Shown in pieces: positions 23,323-35,338 of a stretch of 64,000 nucleotides of DNA; within the stretch, counting starts at the first letter, position 1, and every line of letters starts with the position of its first letter. This stretch comes from Massospora cicadina (lineage: Eukaryota; Entomophthoromycota; Entomophthoromycetes; Entomophthorales; Entomophthoraceae): the NCBI GenBank assembly GCA_022478985.1, contig JAKSZP010005268.1:62001-126000 (forward strand), read 5' to 3'. The notes below the pieces were generated by a model. It did no database searches. It was not told where the DNA came from and saw only the letters and a list, made by a program, of their open reading frames with translations. Made by a program: the position numbers and the translations under genes.

Positions 23323-25459
23323 CAAGCTAAAATCTTATTTTGTTCCATGAGGAAATGACTTCTCCATACAATTGTTTAATGATTGTTAATGATAACCCTG
23401 TGTTAACTATTATCTATATTTCTAGAAAAATGTTATTTATCGGTTTTATCCATAACGGTATTCTATGGGAATTCAAAAATCTGCATTGGCATTTCCATGT
23501 TTTATTTCAACCAACTTTTATTGGATAGAAATTATGCTGTCATTGTAGATTAGATTAAAAAATAGTTTTCCTAATCAGCGGCAGTTCTCCCTTATGCTGA
23601 TATAAAAAGGGCAGAAATTGCCCAAAAATTGTTAGGGTAATCTCTTCCAAAATCAATATGACACCATACTTTTTATGATTTAATTCTGATAAAGATGCCA
23701 TAATTTTGATTTACTAATACTATGGTGGAAGCTGATACCACCAGTGATGCAAAGGGAAGTGGCAGTGTACTGTAGCACATCCTCAAGTTTCATCTTGAGA
23801 AATCCTTTGGTGCTTTCAGTGGTTCTTATCTTTTTCTTCTGAATGACAGACATATGGAAAACTTTTTTCACATTTCATGGTCTATACCCTCCACCTTAAA
23901 AGTAAATGAGATGGTTCTACCTTAGGAAAAGTATCTCACACTGAGATTTTTTTATAGACGGTACAGGTTTTGAACATGTGTTGAACAAAACCTTCACTAG
24001 AGTGGAAGCAGTTATTACCCTGACAGGCTAACCACCCTTTCTATACCCTTCACCTTGGCTTAGGTGATTTTGCTTGCATCCAAATTAACCACCTGGTAGA
24101 GTGGATCAGGTGTATCTTCATTTATGAATAGATTGGAAATTTCCAAATCATCTTTTAATATGTCTGGTGGAACAGGATTAAAAATATTGCCATAATACTC
24201 ATATCTAGACTGCTTGCCCTTTTTAACTTCCTGCCAGTTTTCTTCTCTTTAGCCTGGACCAGAGTTTTATTTGCTTTTAGGCTAGTTGCACCAACATTGA
24301 ACAACTAATCATTTTTTCTACATTAAAGGGCAGCAGTTTTAACTTAAGTCCACTCTTTTTAGTCCTTTGGGATATTATACCATTATGACATGAATATGTT
24401 ATTCCTTATTAAGCTCAGAGAATTTAAATATTAGCTTCATCTGGTGGGAAATATCTTTAAAGGTTTGATAACGCACTTTAAATGTTGCTTTTAGCATCTT
24501 GAGATACTCTAACATCTTGAAATGTGGAAGTTTTATTTAAAAGTGCTGAAACCATACCACAGTGAAAATATCTGAATGGCTGAAGCACCGTTTGCATTGC
24601 TTAATATGCATCAAAATCTGATAGAACTTTTGCACCACCCATGATTTATGCTTCCGGGTAAAATCAGTCAGTAAAAATATTAATGTTTCATCCTTCTTGA
24701 GTTAAATTCCCATGAACTCCTGTTTACAGATAGCCAACCACGAAGGACTATAAATCTCAGTCATGGTTGCTTCTTTGGTATCACTTTATGTCCAATTGCC
24801 CCATTGTGCTAAGGCAACTCCAGCTTTTGAAAGTCCATGTCTAAGCAGTTCATAACAATTACTGCTTTCTGTTGGTCAACATATCTAGATATCATCATTT
24901 TACATAAGTGGAAGAACTCCAGTGCATTATCTTTGTGATATGTAAGTAATTTTATTATATATAAAAATTCTTCTGTTGCTACTGTGGCAGGAGATACCTC
25001 CTTGGAAACCCAATCAATGATAGGGGTATCTTTGAGGGCCATCTTAAAAAATGCAGTGAAAGCTCCAGGCATATTTTTCAGGTCTGTACTTTCTTAGCTT
25101 TCTTATGTGCATCTCATTGTTAGCTTCATTAAACTACATCTAAATGCATAAACATTTTTGATTTTTTGGGTCCTTGTAAGCAAAGTAGGATCTGCGCTGT
25201 GTCTTCCCAAATATGACAAAAGCATCATTATCTGCTTCACTTTCAATTTTTGGGGTAAAAACTCTTTAAATACTTCATTCTCCTTACAATTCATGGAGGT
25301 GACTTTCTTTATAAAAATCATTGTTGAACTTTGAAACATTTTCTAATTTACTCCTCAGCTTTGTCATTCACATATCAAATTATCTAGATCAGTTTGCAAT
25401 ACCAAGTTCAGCAAAATCTTATCCAAAGTTTCAAATCCCATTTACAGATTCTTAATTTC
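23323..25459 (-). pseudogene. Gypsy-D1 gag-protease region, degenerate
   Basis: It aligns in order with Gypsy-D2 54830-56813 and 61214-61330. Shared landmarks are a helical N-terminal gag segment (25339-25103, then 25072-24809), a block reading NEDTPDPLYQVVNL (about 24135-24085; D2 has DKDTPEPLYQVVD), and the region before the E2 insertion (23460-23323), which matches 61280-61370 of D2. Stops are dense. LINE-A1 cuts off the first bases of gag, which resume at 30745. Confidence 0.75.
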
Positions 25460-25475
25460 ATTATTGTGCAATTGT

Positions 25476-25535
25476 TTAAATTTTTAATTTTTAAATTTAT
25501 TGCGAGGAAGGCCAACCATGGGATAGACACTTCTG
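25476..25535 (-). promoter_or_regulatory. LINE-A1 3' tail, shared with half-LINE and SINE
   Basis: The last 60 bases on the minus strand carry a TGTCTATCCCATGG block followed by an AAT/AAATTT-rich end. The same block ends LINE-A2, C1, C2 and the SINE. In LINE biology such a 3' end is what the reverse transcriptase recognises; that role here is inference. Confidence 0.6.
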
Positions 25536-25622
25536 AATTTGACCCAAAAGAGACAAAACTTAGTAACAGTGAAGGCACCCCAGAGAAGCAATGCTATCTC
25601 TTGTTGCCAGCGGGAACGCCAC

Positions 25623-28600
25623 TTATGGGGAGGGGAGGGAACGTGTGAAGGGGCCGTAGCCACAATTGAACATGTGTGGAGGAAAGGGTCTGATTTGATG
25701 AACTAAACTGGGAACCAGGAGGAGACCAGCTGTTGGTGACGCGGTGGGAGGTATCCAAACATCCACACCTGAAAGTGGTCCACCAAATGAGACCGGAATC
25801 TGTAAACAGCTTCTGGGAGGGTGGGGGTGGAGCCTGTGATGGCATCCAAGACAATCGTATGGACAGTCCACATGGCGATTGCAACCATCAGAACATGGAG
25901 GGAGGGTGGAAGGAAGGAGGCCATTGATAGAGCAAACATATCTCTTGACAGACTGAAGGGATGTGTTTGATTCTGGCCCTGTAAACGTTATACTTCGCGC
26001 CATATCACTTTAGAGGTAGGACACTTCTCCAGGCGGTGGAACAGCGTTCCATACTGGCCACACACGATGCAGGATGAGTGTAAAGTGTTAGAGCGCTCAG
26101 CCATATGGTACATCTGCCTCAGGCAGCGTACACATGGGAACAGATTTGAGGCTGCAACAGAAGATGGTGTGCGTATTTCCAGATAGTTTTTTGGGTCTCA
26201 ATGGAGTAAGGGATGTTTATCATGTCCAGGTAGTCTACCCTGGATAGGACATGGGGCCGTGTGGGGATCACGCCATCTTGAATGGGTAGCCCCTGTACCT
26301 CTTGTGTGAACTGAGGAGAGGGGCGGCCTCTCTGGGCTGTGTGTCCGCTAATATGAATTCTCCACTCAGCGCTCCGCATGGAGAGGAGGATTCTTTTGTA
26401 GTGGGTTTTAGTCCAGTGAGGACCTGTGGCCAATGGGTGTGAAGCCAAGTATATCATCAGGGAGTGAGGGTTCGATGGATTTTTAAGGCCCAAGGCGTGG
26501 GAGAAGTTGGAGTGGGCCACGCGGGACCAGTGTTAAGAGGGGAGCGTAGGGGCGGTGACGTCCACAATCCAGGTACGAAGGATCTTGGCAGCATGGGCTT
26601 TGAAGTCAAGTAGTTCCATGCCTACATGATGATGAGGGCCAAACATGACCTCTAGCTGTACTGGTGGTGGGCGGCCTGACCAAAGCCATCCTTGCAGCAG
26701 GGCATACAAGGATCTGAAAAAGCTTGGGGAGAAGGGGATGGCGTGGGCTCCAAACCAGACTTTGGAGAGGAGCATAGAGTTGGCTAAAACAACCCTGCCA
26801 GTAAGGGAAGTAGGGTGGGCTCTGAGGGAGGCGATGCGCTTCATCACTGTCTATAATACGACTCTCCATTAATGCTGATGCGTACCCACCTGCCTCCACT
26901 CACACGCCCAGATGGCGGACCAGCCCTATGGTAGGGCGTGGCACGAAGGGGAGCACCAGTGGTGTGGTGTGGGGTGAGCTGGGAGGGCGAGCACGTGTGT
27001 GAGCAGATGGGCCAGGCTGGGCACTGGTGTGCTGGGGCCCAGCAGGTTTGATACCGACCAAGGAGGATGATTTTGGTTCTGGAAGCGTTTAGTGCAGCAT
27101 TACTTACCCAGGAATAATCCTAGATGAGAGCTTCAAGTGCGCGTGCATCTTTGTTATTAGACACCCCAACCACACATTCATCTGCAAACGCCATCATCTT
27201 GACTGGGGCTTGGCCTGGCACATGGACCCCAGTGAGTTGGGCATTCACGTTTCGAAGTAGTGGGTCAAGGCTGAAGTTGTATAAAAGTGGGCTAAGGGGG
27301 TCCCCTTGTCGCAAGCCCCTTTGAGGGCGGACTACTTCCGTTAGGAAGCCAGGGCCATGTACTGCCATTGTTGCAGATTCCGTGAGTAGCATCACCCAGT
27401 TGATGAAGCGAGGGGGTAAGCGGAATTGATGGAGGCAGGCCCTGAGGTATTCCCAGTTTACTCTATCATAGGCCTTCTGTTGGTCCAAGAATACAAGTGC
27501 CCCAGAGGCTGTGAACTGGCATGCATTAGCCACAGTTTGCACGTTGTCCCAAATCGACTTCTGGGTATGAAACCAAATTGTTCTGGGGAGATGGTGGCAG
27601 ATGCTACAATCCCTAAACGGTTAGCCATGATTTTTGTTAAAATTTTTGTATCCATGTTAGTTAAAGAAATGGGGCGCCAGTTGGCTAAGTCTAGCTTGTC
27701 CCCTTTCTTGAAGAGTGTGATGGTGAAGGCCTCTTGTCCTCCTGGTTCGAGGCACGTTTCCAGAAGGCTCTGGTTAAGTGAGGCAAGCAGTAGTGGGGAT
27801 ATATATTTGAAGTACTTTTTATAGAATTCATATGGAATGCCATCTGGGCCTGGGCATTTCCGGTTTGGTGCACCGTGGATGGCTAGCCATAATTCGTTTG
27901 GAGTAATCAAATTCATTATTTTTTGGGTATCAGGAAATGGTGCAGATGTGGGTTTAGTCAAGAAATTCTGCCACTTCAGCCGACTGAATTGGATCATATC
28001 AGTATAACTCAGAGTAATACTTTTGTGTTTTGATTGCCACTTTGGCTGGCGTATCCGCGATGGAATCATCCAATCTTCGCACCTGTGTGCAGGCAACGTT
28101 CCTGCATGGTGCAATTTTTTTAAAAAAAAATGCGGTGCACTTGTCACCCCCTGTAATGTTTGGCCCTGTACTGAACACTAACCCAATGTTTGTGTTGCCT
28201 TTTGAGCGCGTTGAGGTGGGCGGCTGCCTCCACCCACTTCCAGCCTGTGAAGGGCTGTATCCTGTGGCTGGGATGTTGGACTCCAGGTGTGCCAACTCTG
28301 CCAGAGCATGTGAGATGACAGCCGATGTGGCTCATGAGCATCAGGAGGAGAGGTGGCGAGAGTGGCAGATGGTATCCTCTTTGAAGGCTGCCCATGTGGA
28401 GATAGGGTCCACGCAAAATGGTGTAACAAACTCTTTTGCCAAAGTTGCTGATTCCACCCAAGTGGAGAATCCTGGCAACGCAAGTTTGGGAGGGCAGAGT
28501 TTGCACCAATGTGGGGCCTTAGCCACTGTGACAGGTAGGTGGAAGGTTATTGAGACCAGCCAGTAGTCAGAGAATTCCTTTTTCATTGTTTGGAAGTGGG

Positions 28601-29242
28601 AAATGTGAGGTTGGAATTTCGACGGCGTAAGGATAAGGTCTATGTGGGTCATGGACCTTAATTGGCCATTGTGGGCGTGGGGTCACATCATATTTTTGAG
28701 CAGCGAAGCTTGCTACAGCAGCGCATCCATTAACCCAAGGGTGCCCTTTAGTACGCGAAGTTCTATGTGACCCTGGGGGGCGTGGGAGGAGGAAGGCCAA
28801 CGGTCCATTGGTGTGTTTAGCCAACAGTTCATATTGCTGACTAAAAAATGGTCTGGGAGTAATGGGAGGGATTTGACCAGTGAGAAAAATTCCTGACGTT
28901 CTCATGCACAGGTTGGGGCATAGATGTTGATGATAGCATGTGCCACGTCAGCCCATGAGAAAGTGACAATGAGGACTCAGCCATTGAGGAAGGATTCCAA
29001 CATTAAAATTTTGAAAAAATTGTTTGATGAACTAGCACCCCACAGTGCTCTGACCAAAAGGATAGGGATGGGAGGAGCATGGTTTTCCAAGCATCCTCAT
29101 AACCTCGTGGACAGTGGGACTCCTGGATGGCCAGGATATCCATGGGTAAATTTTTTTGTAAAAAACTCAGTTTCCTAGCCTGGGACAGCGAGGCCTTGAG
29201 TCTGGCGATATTCAATGTCCCTAAAGTGAAGGTTTCCCCCAT
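25623..29242 (-). pseudogene. LINE-A1 ORF2: AP-endonuclease, reverse transcriptase, CCHC finger
   Basis: ORF2 starts at the ATG at 29242 (MGETFTLGTLNIARLKASL), followed by the endonuclease block AIQESHCPRG. RT blocks: ECPGPDGIPYEFYKKY-like region (about 27850), LANWRPISLTN (27670), FLDQQKAYDRVNWEYL (27480), GLRQGDPLSPLLYN (27310) and MAFADECVVGVSN (27180). The RT box here is FADE, while LINE-A2 has FADD. The C-terminal finger CIVCGQYGTLFHRLEKC is intact (about 26070-26020). At about 25703 a TAG replaces the Trp codon seen in A2. At least four frameshifts split the frame; about 1200 residues were encoded originally. Confidence 0.85.
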
Positions 29243-29349
29243 CGCACCTTAGGTGCAAGGGGTGGGCACCTTGTCTCACTAGCCTCCTCTAGATCCCCCA
29301 TGGGCCTTCATGACAGTGCGGGTGTTTGCAGCAACGGTATTAGTATTTT

Positions 29350-30600
29350 TATTAATTTTAGCAAAAAGTTTCACGTTGGCTTTTGCCTTCACTTTTTGTT
29401 TCCCCAACGTCGAACAAATTTTTTGTGCTGCAGATGAGTTTGGTGCACCACCAATTGGATCAAAAAAAATTTTCAGGTAGGTTGGACCTCAAGTCAGTTT
29501 TGACCAGAGCTTGGTTGCAAAGATTGGGTGAAATTGAGTCACCCATCAGATCCTCTGATTAGGTGGCCCAATCAGTATGGGCTTCCCAATCTGATTGGTT
29601 GATGGATTCCCAAGTTGCTTCCGCCATTAAGGTTTTGATGTCCTCCTGGCATTGGGAGTGTGGAATAGCGGTGGTGACTTTGGCCGCTTCCTTGGCTGCA
29701 TCCCTGCGGGCCTGCTTGGCCTTCTTCCGCTCTTGCAGGGAAATAGGTTTTACCAGTAGGTAGCAGCCTTGTGCTCCCCATGGGAAAGCCTCTTTGGTGC
29801 TTGCAGTTGGTTCCCAGTGCGCCTCTCCGCTGGCCATGGCCACCGAGGGGTGCTCTTGGAATGTGATGCCCTCCTTGGTGGGGCATGCATGTGCCTTATG
29901 GCCAAATGCATCACAGTGAGTGCAGATGGGGGGCGCGCTGTCCACGATTACCCGGAAAGGGTGGGTGGTATGCCCTTCAATAGTGATATATGTGGAGTGT
30001 GGGATCTGGGTTAGGTCCTTAGCGATCTCCTCAGTTGGGGTCAGAACTGCAATGGGTTTGCCGGTGCACAGGTGTGGCATCAGCGTAAAGCATTGCATCT
30101 CAAAAGATTGACTTCACCATAAACGGTGAGACCATCTTTAAGGTGCTGCTCCAAAATGGCACGTTTTACCATAGTAGGCAAAAAGTCAAATGTGAGGAAA
30201 ATTTGGTTAGATTTTATCCATCTGGTGCGTTTGGTTTTGATGACACGTTGCCCTTTGGGGAGGTCAATCACTACGCGCACTGCAGCAGTCTCATCTGCTG
30301 CCTCCTTGTTTTTGAAACCTAGGTCCAGCCAACTAATTGACATGGAGTGAGGTGTGATGTACACTGCGGTCAGGAAAAAAGTGTGCACATCCCCACAAAA
30401 TTTTTCCCATAGAGCTGTATGTTGGATGTCCAGAAACAAATGGACTCCATGTTCCACCAACAAGAGTGGTTGGGAGTGCGGCGTGTTGATGTACTGGTTG
30501 CATCGCGCTTGCCAAGTGATGATTTCTGCTAGAAATAGTGATCGCCAGTTTTTTTTTTTTTTTTCTATTCCACCAGTTTCTCCAGGGCGTTTTAGAACGT
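29350..30600 (-). pseudogene. LINE-A1 ORF1, nucleic-acid-binding protein with CCHC knuckle
   Basis: Open pieces 30463-30080 and 30098-29559 lie in different frames, so one frameshift is needed. Landmarks: an N-terminal part with LFLDIQHTALWEKF, a domain containing FLTFDFLPTMVKRAI and GLTVYGEV, the knuckle CTHCDAFGHKAHAC (C-x2-C-x4-H-x4-C, intact, about 29925-29885), and a Lys/Ala-rich segment (RKKAKQARRDAAKEAAK). The start codon seen in LINE-A2 (40711) is ACG here, followed shortly by a stop. Confidence 0.8.
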
Positions 30601-30790
30601 TTGAGGCCGCGGGACTACCACCTGCTTCCTGACATGGGCGCAGACTAATCTCCTCTGTGGGATTATCAAACTAGAATCAGACTTGAATTAATAAGTTGCA
30701 AAAGTGATTGCAACGAGAGAGAAAAGTTATTATTGTGCAATTGTATGCTAATACTTCCTCTGTAATCTTTGGCCTGAAAAGTAAAATACT

Positions 30791-30805
30791 TTGTAATGAG
30801 CACCA
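30791..30805 (-). promoter_or_regulatory. Primer-binding site of Gypsy-D1
   Basis: The minus strand reads TGGTGCTCATTACAA two bases after the LTR end (…TTTTACA). D2 has the same site and the same two-base spacing at 54813. Confidence 0.75.
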
Positions 30806-30807
30806 AG

Positions 30808-31859
30808 TGTAAAATTTACTATGTTATTTCACAGTTCAACTTTTTGTTGAGTATTATTATTGATAAAAAATAAACGGATTGACAATAGTATGAAGACAAT
30901 CGTCCAAGTTTAGCTCCACAGTCAAATTGAGAATTTCATCAACGCTAGACAGCTGCTAACGTTCTTCCTTCTGATACCTGAAGGTATTTCTAAATGCAAG
31001 AGAGCTTCACGCTTTTGTCTACCATCTGAGTAGCTGTGAAACACATGGACAAGGGAACCGATTCCCTTTAACTCTAATATCAAGAGTTGACAAATGATAT
31101 ATATAAGAGAAACCTTTTTTCCTCTACTCAATCACAAGGGCACACAATATAAATTGCAAAACTATCTAAAAGATAATCATATAAAGTTTAAGTTACTAAC
31201 TTACTAGAAACAAGAAGCTATATAGGGAAATCTAACGCTTAACTCATTAGTTGGCGCCCAAATGAATAATAGCAGCCATTGCCAATGAATTAGCCCTCAG
31301 GATTTGTCCACGAACAATGATTTACTTCATCCATCTAGTCAGATTCCACAGCCAACTTGAACATGACCCCTCTTGAGTTGAGTATTGGAAGAACATGTCC
31401 CAAAGTTTTCACTTGACCACAGCGAATTATTCTTATTAAGCTAGCAATCTGATTGAGTAATAGGACCTTTTACTCATTAACAACAGGTCAAGTTATCTAA
31501 TGGGTTACTTTACAAGTTGCTACCAAAAAGCGTTGTCAACACCTAGAAACTGACAATAAACTTTTAATCAACCAGTGACAAGCCTGATCAAATCATATAT
31601 GATAATAAAATTATCAATTGCTAAACAATAAATCAGATCACTTGTAAATTATTACCAAAAATCCCCAGTAGATCATCAGCAATTTAGCGGGATCATATCC
31701 TAACAATTTTCAAATTCCTTAAGGAGTATCAACCAACAGTAGTTTCTATATCATATGATAACCCTCAAATCTTTTATGGTAATTTACCCCAAGCAGATAA
31801 AGATGATGCTTTTATAAACAATTAAGCTGAATTATGTGGGCAAATTGAATCACTAATAC
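30808..31859 (-). repeat. Gypsy-D1 5' LTR
   Basis: This uninterrupted copy of about 1.05 kb pairs with the 3' LTR at 2411-6314 and with the three pieces of the D2 5' LTR. It ends TTTTACA on the minus strand at 30808. Its outer edge at about 31859 joins LINE-B1 and is eroded, so it is uncertain by a few bases. It contains no gene. Confidence 0.8.
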
Positions 31860-31860
31860 T

Positions 31861-32300
31861 CATAGTAAAGACGAGTTTGCATGAGGGAGGTAAGCAAGTT
31901 AGAGCCTTTTGCGCTCTAGTTTCTGCTCGTTGCTTCTTACCATCATAAACTTATGCCACTTCATGGGGATCATAATTAGATAGTACTGGTGCAAGGGTTT
32001 TTTTCTGAGACCTAGTGGCCCTTGGTAAGCTTTTGCTTGCCTTGAGCTGAAAAAGCAGGTAAAATTCGTATAGGTGGTGAGGGTAAGTTTGTGAGGTTTC
32101 ACATTTGCTGGCAGGCATCAGTGGTTGTCAGTGCATCCTGGCGCTGGAGGGCAATTAGCTGAGTATCAATAGGTTGTTTGACCTATTAAGACTAGTGTTA
32201 ATCTCAGTCAATTTGGGAGAGGCACTAATCATCATTATCCCAATTTGTGCTTACAGATAGATCTAGTTTTTTAGGAGTAGTCTCAAGTGTTAAACTCTCC
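31861..32300 (-). pseudogene. LINE-B1 ORF1 fragment, central part
   Basis: It matches the reverse complement of LINE-B2 48560-49030. The best block is 31868-32000: the complement of KARAQKAL and PHEVAF codons can be followed, including the shared 'TTTTGCGCTCTAG' phrase. The match continues through 32100-32280 to the C2 insertion. Nothing here is translatable. Confidence 0.75.
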
Positions 32301-34228
32301 TAAGTTGGTCTTTTCATTCCACTCAAAATCACTTTTGAGAAATTTTGAAAAACAGTTGATTTTACACCACCTCCTCACCGCATCAATTACCCAATTTAAG
32401 TACTTGGATCCACCACCTGATGCCCCAGTGTGGGGCAGTGGGGCTCCACCCACTAGAGTTTACCCACCAGCAGGCAAACGCGTGTGGACAGGCTCATCCA
32501 GTCCACCAAATACATCCAGTTGCTATGTCCCTCCAAATGAACTTAGCACTCCACCTCGCATGATTCCACCCAACCCACACCCATACCTTAGCCCTACCTT
32601 GATCCACTATCTGCTTTTGCCTCTGAGTTGAATATAGATGTCTCTTCCCATATGAGAACAAAGTGATAATTGAACTGGCAACTGCCACCTTTGCACCGGC
32701 AGGATTTATAGACTTCTTCCCTCATAAGGGCTATTTTGACATAATCTTTCCTACCAAAGAGGATGTGGCCTCTGCAGCAGCTACGCCCTTAATATATAAA
32801 AACACCCCCATTACCACCACATGAACACATCTCCCAGATGATATCACACTTGTGGGCACCTTTACAAACCTCCACTCACACCTTCCCCCTCAAACAAATT
32901 ATGAGGAGTTGATGTCAGGGCTGTCCACTTACAGCGAAAACCCTATCCTCCAATCCATTGTCCCAAGTGGTGCTGAGCGCCAAGCGGCACCTCAGGCAAT
33001 GGCCACCATTACCCCCACCAGCTGAACAAGGCCCAGCACTTCCCACCGCGTGCCTATATCCTATCCACGCCCAACCATCTATTTTGGGCTCACATCAACA
33101 ACAGTCGCACAATTTATCCCCTCTGCCATGAGTTGAACCACACAAAAATAAACATACCAATACAACTCTTACCCTGCAAACATGGCCAACACCGCCAATG
33201 AGGTCACACCAACAGCGTTTAAGTGAGAATTTTGGCTACCCTCACCCCCAGGTTGAGCACTCATTAAATCAGCAATAAAATTGAGCAACACAAATCCAAG
33301 CCAGCCAAAGCCAAGCTGGTCAATTTACACTCAGGTCTACCAATTGGGAGCAGGTTTGGACTAATGTTCAATCCAAAATCTCCCACCCTAAAACCTACCC
33401 AACCATAGACACCTACCACTGAATCTTTCTAAGTCAACCAAAAACCCTGGAACTTATTAGTGAAGTGCTAAAATCTGGTGAAATTGTCTCACCACCAGGA
33501 TATCCAATTATTTAATTACTTTATCTGAATTCAGACTTTGATGCCCCAGCCATGACCAACTGATATGTCCCCAAACCCAATGCTACCCTATATCAAACCG
33601 ACCATCAGCTTTCTGAGGCTGAGTTGGCCTTCCTAAAAATTTATGTTTTTGCAGAAACGCAGCAAAATCTGTCGCAGAAACCTAAAAGAAAGCGCCCCCT
33701 TGTTCCCCCCAATCTCCCTCCTATTGTAAAAGCGGAAATCACACTCCTCTATTAGACTGCCACCACTGCTGTCAAACATGTTTCTGAACTGGCAGATTTC
33801 TTCTCATCCACAAATGTCACCATAGTTAATATTGCAAAATTAGAAAAACTTTCTGTTACCCACATCCAGGCTGAACACCATGTTGCCATACTCATAGAGG
33901 TTTTGATCCAGGACCAAATTGTTGATCTCAACAACTATCTACTTCACCTCAACGCTCATCCTGTGGATGCTCCAACCACCTTGCTCTCAGCATTGATCTG
34001 CCTCTACAATGCAGAGCCTGATGATGATCTGCTTGATCCCCCTCCCCCTCCGCCATAGTGGGATAAGCAGCTCACCACTGTGCCACCTTGTAGGTTATTT
34101 TTCTCATTTCTTTTTTGTGTCTTGCTTCTCATTAAGGGCAGTTGATTCATGTTTTTTGGTTGGTTTAGTTTTGGAGTTCCAGTTTTGGCAATGTCTGTCC
34201 CCTGGTCTGCTTGCCTCAATTAAAAAAA
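32301..34228 (+). mobile_element. Half-LINE C2 (ORF1-only non-LTR element)
   Basis: This 1928-bp element has a 10-bp TSD, TAAACTCTCC, at 32291-32300 and 34229-34238. It codes only for an ORF1-like protein. Its 3' end carries AATGTCTGTCCCCTGGTCTG (34190-34209), then GCTTGCCTCAATT and an A run. This matches the SINE tail closely and the LINE-A tail in part. It was inserted into LINE-B1, which continues on both sides. Confidence 0.85.
32400..34058 (+). pseudogene. C2 ORF1-like protein, degenerate
   Basis: It starts with a proline/glycine-rich block (DPPPDAPVWGSGAPP, open in 32287-32631). A domain follows with VGTFTNLHSHLPPQTNYEEL (about 32850-32915) that parallels C1 and the LINE-A ORF1 domain. 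Next come a zinc-knuckle remnant YPLCHELNH (about 33112-33140, with Cys1 changed to Tyr), a long C-terminal region with AEHHVAILIEVLIQDQIVDL (about 33865-33925), and a DPPPPPP end with stop TAG at 34056. There are stops inside, several of the C-to-T type. The start codon is not assignable. Confidence 0.65.
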
Positions 34229-34238
34229 TAAACTCTCC

Positions 34239-34453
34239 CTATATTGATACATCGGTCAATTTTAGCTTGAGATGAGTAAGTGCTAACTTGAGAAGTGCCG
34301 CTTAAGAGTTTTAAAATGTACAGATGAGATTGGAAATACTGCAAAGCACAGAATATTGATTCAATAGTCCCCACACTAAACAATTTAGTATGTCCCAATA
34401 TTATGATTGTAAATTAAATTTGCAGCTGACCCAACATTATGCGTGAAGGTATA
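34239..34453 (-). pseudogene. LINE-B1 ORF1 fragment, N-terminal part
   Basis: It matches the reverse complement of LINE-B2 48350-48560. The phrase AACTTGAGAAGTGCC (34292-34306) is identical in both. It links C2 to the left edge of Gypsy-D2 and shows that both were inserted into the same LINE. Confidence 0.75.
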
Positions 34454-34875
34454 TGTTGGAAAATTTAGGATATTTCTCTCATAGGGGAGATCTAGAAACC
34501 ACCGCTAGCAATAGTAGGGGGCTGAAACATCCAACTTAACTGTAGAGAAGAGTGCCTAGTAGGGCTAAGTTGTATCTAATTAATCTGACGCAATCAAAGC
34601 TTCTTGATCAATCTTCTTCATGATAGGATGGGGCCAAGTAGGTTTTCAGGATAAAATGTGCACTAATATGTTGAGCATGCAGGTACCACAGGTGCGATCT
34701 TGTGAGCTGATGCTTGGCAAAATAGCTTTATACTCATAAGTAGCTGTTTTTGAAGCTTCTTCCTGAGAGCGATTAACTATGGTTGAACTGAGGCTGAAAA
34801 AAGGGGCTAACGTTCTTGGTGGTTCTAGCTCATTTAGGTTAATTATTAAGTACTTTATGGGTTTTCTACTGCCAA
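34454..34875 (+). repeat. Gypsy-D2 5' LTR, piece 1
   Basis: It starts TGTTGGAAAATTTAGG right after LINE-B1 sequence and runs to the Gypsy-G insertion. Similarity to the reverse complement of 31860-31380 is weak at first and clearer toward 34800-34875. The three pieces sum to about 1.0 kb, the expected LTR length. Confidence 0.6.
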
Positions 34876-35327
34876 GATATGAGAATTTGAGTGATTCAAG
34901 AGCCTACTCTCAAATCAAGTCTCAATAAGTTGATTATTGATCTCTTATAAATCAAAATTTATTTAAGGCACGGATGGGTAATTTAATCATGAAGCATCAA
35001 GCGCACAAGAATAAATGGAAAACCCTTCTGGAATTGAACCTCCACTTCCCAAATCTCAAAAGGTGCAACTTCCCAACATTGTTGTCATGAGAACAATGTA
35101 GACAATGAGGGCATCAACCAGGCAGCAATCTGGAAGACTGTGAAAGATGATGATTATATGGGCCATGGAGGTCCTTTGGCACCATGTTCACATGATTTCT
35201 ATAAAATCTAGTTTTTTAACTCAGTAAGTAGTCTTTTCTCCCTATTTTCTCGTTTTATTGACCTCTATACTAATTTACAGCTTCAAGCCCATTTTCAAAC
35301 TCTATCTAGAGTCAAGTGAATTATTAC
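34876..35327 (+). repeat. Gypsy-G 5' LTR
   Basis: It aligns with 47029-47490 over its length, for example 'GAAGCATCA..GCACAAGAAT' at 35000-35025 against 47150-47175, and the region before TTATTACGC against CTGTTACGC. The first bases (GATATGAG) have lost the TG start that the 3' copy keeps (TGTTGAG). The end is uncertain because the PBS lies 11 bases further. Confidence 0.7.
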
Positions 35328-35338
35328 GCTGAGATAAA

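Larger units (their letters stand above)
25476..30728 (-). mobile_element. LINE-A1, full-length non-LTR retrotransposon
   Basis: This 5253-bp element is flanked by a perfect 16-bp TSD, ATTATTGTGCAATTGT (25460-25475 and 30729-30744). It has a 5' end starting AACTTTTCTCTC, ORF1 with a CCHC knuckle, ORF2 with endonuclease, RT and a C-terminal CCHC finger, and an A/T-rich tail. It is closely similar to LINE-A2 (35582-40868), with only scattered differences. It is richer in GC than the surrounding Gypsy sequence. It interrupts the gag of Gypsy-D1. Several frameshifts and stops make it inactive as it stands. Confidence 0.92.
2411..31859 (-). mobile_element. Gypsy-D1, Ty3/Gypsy LTR retrotransposon with nested insertions
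   Basis: Transcription order on the minus strand is: 5' LTR (31859-30808), PBS (30805-30791), gag-protease (30790-30745 and 25459-23323), RT-RNase H (9864-8160), integrase (8160-6370), polypurine tract (6330-6315) and 3' LTR (6314-2411). LINE-A1 interrupts gag, Gypsy-E2 interrupts the protease-RT linker, and C1 plus a solo LTR interrupt the 3' LTR. Family membership is shown by Gypsy-D2 on the plus strand, which carries the same gag and pol in order. The insertion is in LINE-B1 ORF1. GCCTA precedes the left edge (2406-2410), but the matching right copy is eroded. Confidence 0.85.
1..34453 (-). mobile_element. LINE-B1, ground-layer non-LTR element split by later insertions
   Basis: Only 1-2410, 31861-32300 and 34239-34453 belong to this element. 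Read on the minus strand, the three pieces follow the LINE-B2 sequence (47841-54572) in order: 34453-34239 matches about 48350-48560, 32300-31861 matches about 48560-49030, and 2410-1 matches about 49030-52140 with the B2 solo LTR missing. D1, C2 and D2 were inserted into it. The 3' part lies beyond position 1 and the 5' end lies beyond D2. Stops and indels are frequent and CpG sites are largely lost, so it is dead and old. The alignment was made by eye but holds over long stretches. Confidence 0.85.

Noticed and set aside
28030..28566. A 178-residue plus-strand open frame in LINE-A1 (and the similar 38294-38653)
   Set aside because: It is antisense to the ORF2 endonuclease-RT region. GC-rich LINE sequence gives long chance frames on the other strand.
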